Of a DNA stretch of 11,400 nt, positions 1-7,018 are shown piece by piece. Source of the stretch: Holosporaceae bacterium (GTDB taxonomy: Bacteria; Pseudomonadota; Alphaproteobacteria; UBA3830). Under the pieces are notes generated by a model. It was given only the letters and a program-made list of their open reading frames with translations. It was not told the DNA's origin and did no database searches. The stretch is from assembly GCA_031269645.1 (NCBI GenBank), contig JAISYW010000054.1, positions 1 through 11,400 of the forward strand. The letters are read 5' to 3'. The number at the start of each line of letters is the position of its first letter. Within the stretch, counting starts at the first letter, position 1. Position numbers and translations under genes: made by a program.

Positions 1-80
1 TATGGCCGGATTTTAACGAAAATGATTTAAAGGCTATAGTAGATGAATTTCTACAAAGGAAAAGAAGATATGGTACATGA
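1..80 (+). CDS. uppS: Undecaprenyl-diphosphate synthase, C-terminal end (partial)
   Basis: Only the last 25 codons are present; the frame begins at base 3 and stops at TGA 78-80. The peptide starts WPDFNENDLKAIVDEF and ends in an Arg-rich RKRRYG tail. This matches the C-terminus of cis-prenyltransferases of the UppS family, where W-P-D-F and a terminal run of arginines are typical. UppS condenses isopentenyl diphosphate onto farnesyl diphosphate to make the C55 lipid carrier for peptidoglycan and other envelope polymers. Its position directly upstream of cdsA is the usual alphaproteobacterial order and supports the call. The rest of the gene lies to the left of the window. Confidence 0.85.
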   Translation, partial: WPDFNENDLKAIVDEFLQRKRRYGT

Positions 81-765
81 GATGACTAGATCTGAAAAAA
101 ACCATATCAAGCAAAAGAAAGAGTTTTTTACTCGCCTTCTGTCGTCTTTTTTGTTTATTCCATTTATTTTTCTGTTATTTTTTGTTCCATATAAACTATT
201 TGCAATTTTATGTTGGGCAACCTACGTAATGATAGTATGCGAAATATTTTCACCCAAAATAAAAGGAAAATTACCTTTACGGGTATTGGCATTGTTAATA
301 TGTTTTGTCGGCATCTATTCATTCATGTATTGTCGAGAATTTTTTGGTCCATTTGGATGCGGTTTCTTGATTTGTATTGCTAGTTTTACAGATATAGGAG
401 CATATTCTTTTGGTACGCTATTAAAGGGACCCAAATTATGTCCAAAAATCAGTCCAAACAAAACTTGGGCTGGTTTTGGGGGCGGAATAATTATGGCCAA
501 TATAGCGTTTCTTTGTTTAAGTAATGTTTTTCCGAAATCATCTATGGGTGGGTCTTTTTTGATCACAAATGTAAAAAATTTTTGGGTAGTACAAACAATA
601 ATTCTATCGTCAATTGGCGGCGATTTGTTGGAGTCCGCTTTTAAAAGAGAAATCGCCGTTAAAGATATGGGAAATTTATTTCCTGGGCATGGAGGGGTTC
701 TTGACCGTTTGGATAGCCTAATATTATCCTCTATTGTATTAGTTGTTTTAGATGTTTTGTTTTAG
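70..765 (+). CDS. cdsA: Phosphatidate cytidylyltransferase (CDP-diglyceride synthase)
   Basis: CdsA makes CDP-diacylglycerol from CTP and phosphatidic acid in the inner membrane, the branch point for all phospholipids. The family signature S-x-x-K-R-x4-K-D-x-G-x3-P-G-H-G-G-x-x-D-R-x-D is intact at about residues 189-215 (SAFKRE...KDMGNLFPGHGGVLDRLD), including the Asp residues expected to bind Mg2+. The rest is a chain of hydrophobic membrane segments after a basic N-terminus. At about 231 residues it is shorter than the roughly 285 of E. coli. The start is uncertain: ATG 70 has AGGA at 57-60 and overlaps uppS by 11 nt; ATG 82 begins just after the uppS stop but lacks a clear ribosome site; ATG 43 lies deep in uppS and is unlikely. 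The next gene begins 9 nt downstream. In many relatives dxr follows here; it does not in this window. Confidence 0.93.
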   Translation: MVHEMTRSEKNHIKQKKEFFTRLLSSFLFIPFIFLLFFVPYKLFAILCWATYVMIVCEIFSPKIKGKLPLRVLALLICFVGIYSFMYCREFFGPFGCGFLICIASFTDIGAYSFGTLLKGPKLCPKISPNKTWAGFGGGIIMANIAFLCLSNVFPKSSMGGSFLITNVKNFWVVQTIILSSIGGDLLESAFKREIAVKDMGNLFPGHGGVLDRLDSLILSSIVLVVLDVLF

Positions 766-774
766 GTCCTGTAA

Positions 775-1908
775 ATGAACTCGTTGTATTACTTAGTTTC
801 TTTTTTTTTGGTAATAAACGTAATCGTTTTCGTGCACGAATACGGGCACTATCTTGCGGCTAGAAAGTGCGGAGTGAAAGTTTCAAAATTTTCGATAGGT
901 ATTGGACCTGAAATTTGTGGAATAAATGATGACAACGGAACTCGCTGGTGCTTTTCTCTATTACCAATCGGCGGGTATGTTATGATGCTCGGCGACGGAG
1001 ATATTGCTTCTGCAACTGATGATGAAGAATCCCTTGAAAAATTAAGCGAAGAGGAAAAAACGCATTCTTTTTTGGCGAAAAGCAATTGGCAGAAGATGGG
1101 AATTGCTTTTTGCGGACCGCTTTTCAACTATATCTACGCTTTTGTCGTGGTAATCGTGATATGCATTTTCTACGGCGTTCCAACTTATAGACCGATCGTT
1201 GGTGAGGTGCTGAAAGCTAGCCCAGCCGAAAAGTGTGGTATATTGCCGGGAGACAAGGTGCTGTCTGTTAACGGTCAGAAGATTGAGAAATATCGAGATA
1301 TTGTCATGAAAATTGCAGACAATAACTCCGAAAAAATAAATTTTCTTGTTGAGCGTAACGGAAAACAGTTGCTGATCTCTGTAACTCCGGAAACAAAAGA
1401 GACAAAAAAATTGCTTGGCGGAGTGAAAAAGATGAAAATTGTGGGAATCCGTTCTGATACTCCAATTTTCGAAAAGAAATCTTTTTTGAGCGCCGTTTTG
1501 TATGGTTTTCAGGTTTGTATTCAATCAACAGGAGAAATGATCTATGTTTTGGGTAAGCTATTTGCTGGAAAGAAATCCCTAGATGATTTTGGAGGAGTAG
1601 TGCATATGGCGTCAATTGCTGGAGACCTATCTAAAGATGGCCATTTTATTCTGTTAATTATGTTTACAGTTACTTTGTCTCTAAATCTGGGATTTATCAA
1701 CCTTCTTCCTTTGCCGGTGCTGGATGGCGGAAAGATTTTTATTTGTTTGATAGAGCAAGTTACGGCGAAAACGCTTAATAAAATTTTTCAAGAGTATATC
1801 ATGACAGGTTGCGCAGTCTTGTTAATATTTCTGATGCTCGCTACCACAATAAATGATATTCTTCGTATTGAAGTGATAAACAAGTTTGTTTCTGGTTTAA
1901 TAGGATAA
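775..1908 (+). CDS. rseP: Site-2 intramembrane zinc metalloprotease RseP/MmpA
   Basis: This is a 377-residue membrane protease of the S2P family. It cuts transmembrane substrates such as anti-sigma factors and leftover signal peptides within the bilayer. The zinc motif HEYGH is at residues 21-25 in the first membrane helix. A single PDZ domain occupies roughly residues 138-210 (with SPAEKCGILPGDKVLSVNG). The second catalytic motif, N-x-x-P-x-P-x-LDGG, lies at about residues 304-319, with Asp317 as the third metal ligand. The length and single PDZ differ from the 450-residue, two-PDZ E. coli RseP; one PDZ with a shorter chain is common in other bacteria. The ATG follows the cdsA stop by 9 nt, and AGG within that stop (764-766) is correctly placed as the ribosome site. 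Its place before bamA is conserved across proteobacteria. Confidence 0.94.
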   Translation: MNSLYYLVSFFLVINVIVFVHEYGHYLAARKCGVKVSKFSIGIGPEICGINDDNGTRWCFSLLPIGGYVMMLGDGDIASATDDEESLEKLSEEEKTHSFLAKSNWQKMGIAFCGPLFNYIYAFVVVIVICIFYGVPTYRPIVGEVLKASPAEKCGILPGDKVLSVNGQKIEKYRDIVMKIADNNSEKINFLVERNGKQLLISVTPETKETKKLLGGVKKMKIVGIRSDTPIFEKKSFLSAVLYGFQVCIQSTGEMIYVLGKLFAGKKSLDDFGGVVHMASIAGDLSKDGHFILLIMFTVTLSLNLGFINLLPLPVLDGGKIFICLIEQVTAKTLNKIFQEYIMTGCAVLLIFLMLATTINDILRIEVINKFVSGLIG

Positions 1909-1917
1909 TTGTATCGT

Positions 1918-4212
1918 ATGCATATGAAAAAAGTATTGTTTGCTGTGTGTGTATTACACTTTTCGAGCATCTTGGCGGACGTTGTCGAAAAAATCGAATT
2001 CGAAGGGCTGGATAGAGTGGAAGTTGAAGCTATTCAAGATAGTATCACAATCAAACCGAATAAAAACTATAACCAAACCGATATAGACAAAACATTAAAG
2101 TCTCTTTTTAAGAAGGATTTTTTTTCATATATAAGGCTCATAAAGAAGGGCAACACTCTCGTTATAAAATGCGAAGAAAAACCGATGATTGACAAAGTTG
2201 CTTTCGAAGGAAACGATATCGCAAGCGACGATATACTAAAAAATATTATTAACGGTAGGGTTGGAGAGGGACGCTTATTTAGTTTACATATCATAAAAGA
2301 CATTCTCTCCGATTTCCAAATGGCATATAAGGCATTTGGCTGCTATTCTGCAATAATTACTCCAAAAATTATTAAACACGCCGGAAATAAAGTCGACCTT
2401 GTTTTCGAAATAAATGAAGGATCGAAAACCAGAGTTCGAAAAATCATTTTTATCGGTAACAAAAGTTTTAGCGACGACGAATTAAAGGATTTGCTTTTTA
2501 CAAAAGAAGAGAAAGTGTGGCGTTTTTGGGATTACGACAGTCATATTTTTAGAGAAGACAGAATCGATGTCGATGTAGAAACTTTAACAGCTTTCTACAA
2601 AAACAATGGGTATCCTTTTTTCGTTGTTACTGCAACTTCTGCAGAAATGGATTTTGATAAGAAATCTCATTACTGCACGTTTTCTCTGGAAGAGGGAGAC
2701 AAATATACAATTAAAAGCGTAAGTCTAGAGTCCAAAACTGACAAAATAAAAGCCAAAGATTTCAAAAAGTTAATAACTATCGAAAATGGATCCGTTTATA
2801 ATGAATCATTGATAAACGCGGATAGAGATAATATCAGAAGCGAAATAGCTTTAAAAGATAATCCGTTTATTGATGTTATTGTGGATATCGATTACGATAA
2901 GAAACACAAAACTGCTAGCATAAAATATTCCATAATTAAACGACCGAAGGCTTTTATTGAAAGAATAGAAATAGTCGGTAACACCAAAACGTTAGATAGA
3001 GTCATTAGAAGAGAATTTAGCGTGCATGAAGGAGATGCTCTCAACGTTTATAAGATTCAAAAAACGGTTGAGCGTTTAAAAGGCATTGGATATTTTGATG
3101 ACGTGCAGGTAAGCGATACAGCAGGATCCTCAGAAGATAAGAGGACCTTATTGATTTCTGTAAAGGAAAAAGAAACTACCGCGCAGTTTCGTTTTGGATT
3201 AAATGTCAGTGACACCGATGGGTTTGGTGGTTTTGTCGGCTTCGGAGAAAACAACCTGATGGGAACGGGAAACAGCCTTTCGGCAGATATATTCTGGATG
3301 CAAAAGTGTTACGGCTGCAAAACAAGTATTTTCAACCCTCGTTTTATGGATCAAAATTTTGGTGCTGGTATTGGAATTGGCGCCAACAGGTATAATAGAA
3401 AAAATGTCGACCAGAGTATTGTGAAAACTGCATATATATCTCCTTTCATTCGTTATAACATAAGCGAAGAATTTGCTCACAAAATTTCCTATACAATATC
3501 GTTCAGTGATAGACGGTGGTGGGATAAAGATAAAGACAAAACATATGATACCGTTCCTGACAATGCAAAAGAAGTGTATTTAATGAAGGATGAATACGGA
3601 AAGTATGTTTGCAGCGAAATATCTTCGACATTATTTTATAATAAAACAGATAATCCATACGATCCTCGCAAAGGGTACGATATTTCTTTAACCAATAGTT
3701 TTGCTGGTGTCGGCGGTGCCGTAAGATATTTTAAAAATGAACTGAGCGCTAATTACTATTATCCTTTAACCACAAAATTAACGTTTATTGCTTGTGCAAA
3801 TGTTGGCCATATTCATGAAATCAAAGGCACTCGTAGTGTACATCGTTATTCTTTGGGCGGAGACGGGGAAAGTATGAGGGGGTTTGAGTCCTACGGTGTT
3901 GGTACTAGGGATCTAAAAGGTAATAGCGTTGGTGGAAATAAATTTTGGACTGTTAGTTTTATGATCAAATGTCCATTATCAACACGCGAAATGGGAATAA
4001 ATGGAGTAATTTTTCTTGATTTTGGTAGCGCTTGGGGCACAAAATACAACAGCGCTCACGTTCAAGACTCAAGCGCCATTAGATCCTCCGCCGGCGTAGC
4101 GATAGAATGGGCAAAAACCCCAATTGGCGTGCCTTTGTCCTTTGTTTTTGGATTTACTTTGAAAAAGAAAAAATTCGATGAGAAACAAACTTTTACATTT
4201 ACGGGAATGTGA
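1918..4212 (+). CDS. bamA: Outer-membrane protein assembly factor BamA (Omp85)
   Basis: BamA is the core insertase of the BAM complex and folds beta-barrel proteins into the outer membrane. The protein has an N-terminal signal peptide (MHMKKVLFAVCVLHFSSILA, cleavage probably after ILA). Five POTRA repeats follow at roughly residues 21-89, 90-168, 170-260, 263-342 and 345-419, recognisable by their recurring I-x-F-x-G-N and G-Y-F elements. The Omp85 barrel runs from about 422 to 764. The conserved loop-6 R-G-F motif is present at 654-656 (MRGFESYG). I chose ATG 1918 because it gives a normal signal peptide; ATG 1924 is equally possible, and an in-frame TTG at 1909 directly after the rseP stop is less likely. 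Oddly, the protein ends TFTFTGM, with methionine where a terminal aromatic residue is usual. The stop overlaps the next start as TGATG. Confidence 0.95.
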   Translation: MHMKKVLFAVCVLHFSSILADVVEKIEFEGLDRVEVEAIQDSITIKPNKNYNQTDIDKTLKSLFKKDFFSYIRLIKKGNTLVIKCEEKPMIDKVAFEGNDIASDDILKNIINGRVGEGRLFSLHIIKDILSDFQMAYKAFGCYSAIITPKIIKHAGNKVDLVFEINEGSKTRVRKIIFIGNKSFSDDELKDLLFTKEEKVWRFWDYDSHIFREDRIDVDVETLTAFYKNNGYPFFVVTATSAEMDFDKKSHYCTFSLEEGDKYTIKSVSLESKTDKIKAKDFKKLITIENGSVYNESLINADRDNIRSEIALKDNPFIDVIVDIDYDKKHKTASIKYSIIKRPKAFIERIEIVGNTKTLDRVIRREFSVHEGDALNVYKIQKTVERLKGIGYFDDVQVSDTAGSSEDKRTLLISVKEKETTAQFRFGLNVSDTDGFGGFVGFGENNLMGTGNSLSADIFWMQKCYGCKTSIFNPRFMDQNFGAGIGIGANRYNRKNVDQSIVKTAYISPFIRYNISEEFAHKISYTISFSDRRWWDKDKDKTYDTVPDNAKEVYLMKDEYGKYVCSEISSTLFYNKTDNPYDPRKGYDISLTNSFAGVGGAVRYFKNELSANYYYPLTTKLTFIACANVGHIHEIKGTRSVHRYSLGGDGESMRGFESYGVGTRDLKGNSVGGNKFWTVSFMIKCPLSTREMGINGVIFLDFGSAWGTKYNSAHVQDSSAIRSSAGVAIEWAKTPIGVPLSFVFGFTLKKKKFDEKQTFTFTGM

Positions 4213-4730
4213 TGACTTTTGGGTTCGCAATAGTATTTTGTGGAATTTTATTTACTGAGCACGGATACGCTACCGAGAACGTTTCTCATGGAGATATTGC
4301 GATTATTGATTTAAAAAAAATTGCTTCGGAAACTACTGTCGGTAAAGACATAGAAAAACAAATTGCATCTTTCAATAACGAATCAAAAAAGGATTTTTTA
4401 GATTTAGAATCGAAAATAAAATCAATGGACTCAAACAAAAAATCCGACTCGGATGCCAGGAAAATAGAGGATATGCAACTTATTCTTTACGATATGGTGC
4501 GCCAAAAGAGATTTCAAATTTCTGAAGCTTATAAAACAGCGATTGCTTCGCTTGATCGAGAAATTAAGAAGATAGTTAAGGAAATATGTCGAAAAAGAGG
4601 GATAAAAATGGTAATTGCTTCAGACGCAGTAGCATATAACGACGATACAAAAAGTACCGATATAAGCGATGAAGTCATAGTGCTCGTAAATAAATCCTGC
4701 CCTTCCATAAAAGTAAAACTAAAAGAGTGA
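4212..4730 (+). CDS. skp: Skp/OmpH-family periplasmic chaperone
   Basis: The product is about 172 residues. Skp-type chaperones are periplasmic trimers with long coiled-coil arms that hold unfolded outer-membrane proteins on their way to BamA. The mature N-terminus (I-A-I-I-D-L-K-K-I) matches the family start A-x-V-D-x-x-K-I. A long Lys/Glu/Asp/Gln-rich helical stretch follows, then a C-terminal strand region (KMVIASDAVAYNDDTKSTDISDEV), as in OmpH proteins. The leader is hydrophobic and ends G-Y-A before T-E-N, a plausible signal peptidase I site. It has no Lys or Arg before the hydrophobic core, which is unusual; in-frame starts further upstream are excluded by a stop at 4179-4181. GTG 4209 is an alternative that adds one residue. 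Start and bamA stop overlap (TGATG), suggesting translational coupling. Sequence identity in this family is low, so context carries much of the call. Confidence 0.85.
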   Translation: MTFGFAIVFCGILFTEHGYATENVSHGDIAIIDLKKIASETTVGKDIEKQIASFNNESKKDFLDLESKIKSMDSNKKSDSDARKIEDMQLILYDMVRQKRFQISEAYKTAIASLDREIKKIVKEICRKRGIKMVIASDAVAYNDDTKSTDISDEVIVLVNKSCPSIKVKLKE

Positions 4731-4737
4731 ATATTTT

Positions 4738-5778
4738 ATGATAGATAAGAGTTTTTTTGGCGATTTAAAAAAAATTCAACTGTCTGAGTTGTCCACTATC
4801 TGCGGTTTTAGAGTTATTGGAGAAAACGATTTCTGCATTTCCGGAATATCAATTTTAAGTCATGCTACCAGTACTGATTTATCATTTTTTGGGAACAAAA
4901 AGTATTTAGAAGATCTAAAAAATACTTCTGCCGGAGCTGTTATTATTGCGAACGATAATCTTACGGATCTTCCTAAAAACGTAGTTGGACTTATTTGTCC
5001 AAACGTTATGATCGGTTATGCTAAAGCTGTTGATGTATTATATCCAAAGGATATACATTCGTCTCACATTTGCTCTAGTGCGAATATCCATAAAACTGCA
5101 GAAATTGGAGCAAATTGTTACATTGGAGATCATGTTTCCATAGGAGAAAACGCCAAAATAGGCGATGATGTAGTAATTGAAAACAACACAGTGATAGGGA
5201 AGAGTTGTCGAATTGGATCTGGATGTCGCATTAGAAATAATGTGTCGATTTCTTACAGTATAATAGGAAAAAATGTTCTGATAAATTCTGGCGCTCGTAT
5301 TGGCGAATCTGGTTTCGGTATAATTCCGTCCGGAAAGGAGATGATATATATCAAACAGTTGGGACGGGTAATTATTGGAGATCGGGTTCGTATTGGCGCA
5401 AACACTACAATAGATCGCGGCAGTGTGGAGGATACTACTATCGGCAATGATACAATTATCGATAATTTAGTCCAAATAGGACATAACGTAACAATTGGCG
5501 AAAGATCAATTATTGTCGCGCAAGTAGGAATAGCCGGCAGCACTAAAATTGGAAATGACGTTGTTCTTGCAGGGCAGGTAGGCGTCGCTGGACACATCGA
5601 AATAGAAGATCGAGTAATAGCGGCGGCAAAAAGCGGAATTGCTGCAAGTATAAAAACTGGACAGGTAGTTGGAGGAATTCCGGCGGTTGATATTGGAATT
5701 TGGAAAAGACAAGCGGCATTTTTGAAAATATCTGTTACTAAAAAAAATAATCGTAATGATAATGGAGATAAGAAGTGA
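4738..5778 (+). CDS. lpxD: UDP-3-O-(3-hydroxyacyl)glucosamine N-acyltransferase
   Basis: LpxD performs the third step of lipid A synthesis in the cytoplasm, moving a 3-hydroxyacyl chain from acyl carrier protein to the 2-amino group of UDP-3-O-acylglucosamine. The 346 residues compare well with 341 in E. coli. The N-terminal uridine-binding domain shows the typical stretch FFGNKKYLEDLKNTSAGAVI. From about residue 105 a left-handed beta-helix of hexapeptide repeats (I/V-G-x4) runs to about 315. The predicted catalytic base is His249 in QIGHNV, equivalent to His239 of E. coli in QIAHNV. A short C-terminal helix follows. The ATG lies 7 nt after the skp stop, and the gene ends with a 4-nt overlap with fabZ. 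Confidence 0.96.
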   Translation: MIDKSFFGDLKKIQLSELSTICGFRVIGENDFCISGISILSHATSTDLSFFGNKKYLEDLKNTSAGAVIIANDNLTDLPKNVVGLICPNVMIGYAKAVDVLYPKDIHSSHICSSANIHKTAEIGANCYIGDHVSIGENAKIGDDVVIENNTVIGKSCRIGSGCRIRNNVSISYSIIGKNVLINSGARIGESGFGIIPSGKEMIYIKQLGRVIIGDRVRIGANTTIDRGSVEDTTIGNDTIIDNLVQIGHNVTIGERSIIVAQVGIAGSTKIGNDVVLAGQVGVAGHIEIEDRVIAAAKSGIAASIKTGQVVGGIPAVDIGIWKRQAAFLKISVTKKNNRNDNGDKK

Positions 5779-6224
5779 CTTCACAATCGCTTATTTTAGA
5801 TATAAATGAAATAAAGAAATGCCTTCCGCATAGATATCCTATGTTACTTATAGATCGAATAGAGGAATTGTGTCTTGGAGAAAGCGCAGTTGGGATAAAA
5901 AACGTAACTATTAACGAACCATTTTTTCAGGGGCATTTTCCATCCAAGCCAATTATGCCTGGCGTTATGATCGTTGAAGCAATGGGACAGACTGCCGCCG
6001 TTGTTGTTTCAAAAACTATGGATATCAAAGAAAAAGGCGGACTTGTTTATTTTATGTCTATGGATGACGTTCGGTTTCGCAAATTAGTTGAGCCAGGAGA
6101 CGTTTTGCGTTTATGCGTAAAAAAAGATAGGAACCGAGAAAATGTATGGCGTTTTAAAGGAGAGGCCTATGTTAACCAATCTTTGGTAACGGAAGCTACT
6201 TTTACTGCCATGATAGTTATGTAG
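5775..6224 (+). CDS. fabZ: 3-hydroxyacyl-ACP dehydratase FabZ
   Basis: FabZ dehydrates 3-hydroxyacyl-ACP to trans-2-enoyl-ACP in fatty acid elongation. It thereby competes with LpxA and LpxD for the hydroxyacyl-ACP pool, which explains its fixed place among lpx genes. The 149 residues form a single hotdog fold. The N-terminal LPHRYPMLLIDRI motif is present. The catalytic pair is His54 (FFQGHFP) and Glu68 (PGVMIVEAMGQ), with the usual 14-residue spacing. The start is GTG at 5775, inside the lpxD stop (GTGA overlap), preceded by GGAG at 5764-5767 with a 7-nt spacer; there is no nearby ATG alternative. The downstream gap to lpxA is 8 nt. Confidence 0.96.
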   Translation: MTSQSLILDINEIKKCLPHRYPMLLIDRIEELCLGESAVGIKNVTINEPFFQGHFPSKPIMPGVMIVEAMGQTAAVVVSKTMDIKEKGGLVYFMSMDDVRFRKLVEPGDVLRLCVKKDRNRENVWRFKGEAYVNQSLVTEATFTAMIVM

Positions 6225-6232
6225 GTGATTCA

Positions 6233-7018
6233 ATGATCCACCAAACGGCAATAATTTCTCCTTCGGCCAAAATAGGAAAGAATGTAAAAATCGGCGCATA
6301 CTCAATTATCAGTGACGATGTGGAATTGAAGAATAATGTAGAAATTCTGTCGCATGTCTGTATCAGCGGTCGTACTTGCGTTGGAGAAGGAACTAAAATT
6401 TTCCCATTTGCAACAATAGGTTATCGCCCCCAAGATTTGAAATATGACGGAGAATTATCAACTCTAATAATTGGAAAAAACAACTCTATTCGCGAATACG
6501 TAACGATGCATCCTGGTACCAGCGGCGGAATAATGAAGACAGTCGTCGGCGATAATAATCTTTTTATGATAGGAGTACATATAGCTCACGATTGCGAAAT
6601 CGGAAATAACATAATTATGGGCAATAATGCTACTCTGGGAGGTCATGTAAAAATAGAAGATAATGCAATTATTGGCGGCTTAGCTGCAGTACATCAGCAT
6701 GTAAGAATAGGACGAAACGCAATTATTGGCGGTATGTCAGGCGTGGAAAGGGACGTAATTCCGTATGGCGCGGTAAAAGGAGGGCGCGCTCATTTATACG
6801 GAATTAATCTCATAGGATTAAAGCGAGCAGGCGTTAAAAAGCATGAAATTATTGCGCTGCGCAAAGCTTACGATGTTATTTTTTTAAATACTGGGACAAT
6901 TTCCGATAATATAAAAATTGTGGAAGAAGTAATTGAAAATAATTCTTACGTAAACGATCTAATCAATTTTATGAAACAAGATACCGAAAGATCGTTCTGT
7001 CTTCCAAAGGACAGCTAA
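6233..7018 (+). CDS. lpxA: UDP-N-acetylglucosamine 3-O-acyltransferase
   Basis: LpxA catalyses the first step of lipid A synthesis, acylating the 3-OH of UDP-GlcNAc from hydroxyacyl-ACP. The 261 residues match the 262 of E. coli. The N-terminal two thirds is a hexapeptide-repeat beta-helix, and the last 75 residues form the helical acetyltransferase C-terminus (GLKRAGVKKHEIIALRKAY). The catalytic motif HIAHDC is intact, with His119 equivalent to E. coli His125; His116, His138 and His154 match E. coli His122, His144 and His160 at the same offset of six. At the acyl-chain ruler position (E. coli Gly173) a glycine is kept (Gly167), which would suit a chain of about C14 rather than C10. AGGTGA at 6223-6228 is a good ribosome site. 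The TAA overlaps the next ATG by one base. Confidence 0.96.
   Translation: MIHQTAIISPSAKIGKNVKIGAYSIISDDVELKNNVEILSHVCISGRTCVGEGTKIFPFATIGYRPQDLKYDGELSTLIIGKNNSIREYVTMHPGTSGGIMKTVVGDNNLFMIGVHIAHDCEIGNNIIMGNNATLGGHVKIEDNAIIGGLAAVHQHVRIGRNAIIGGMSGVERDVIPYGAVKGGRAHLYGINLIGLKRAGVKKHEIIALRKAYDVIFLNTGTISDNIKIVEEVIENNSYVNDLINFMKQDTERSFCLPKDS

Noticed and set aside
315..566. Minus-strand open frame inside cdsA
   Set aside because: It lies entirely within the cdsA coding sequence, has no ribosome site worth noting and resembles no family. It is an antisense shadow, as are the minus-strand frames within rseP, bamA, lpxD and lpxA.
1042..1524. 160-codon minus-strand open frame inside rseP
   Set aside because: It is long for a shadow, but rseP is certain on the plus strand with both catalytic motifs and its PDZ domain, and the antisense product has no recognisable domain.
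5090..5700. Short tandem repeats in lpxD, and similar ones in lpxA
   Set aside because: These are the codons of the hexapeptide beta-helix repeats normal for LpxD and LpxA, not a DNA repeat or CRISPR array.
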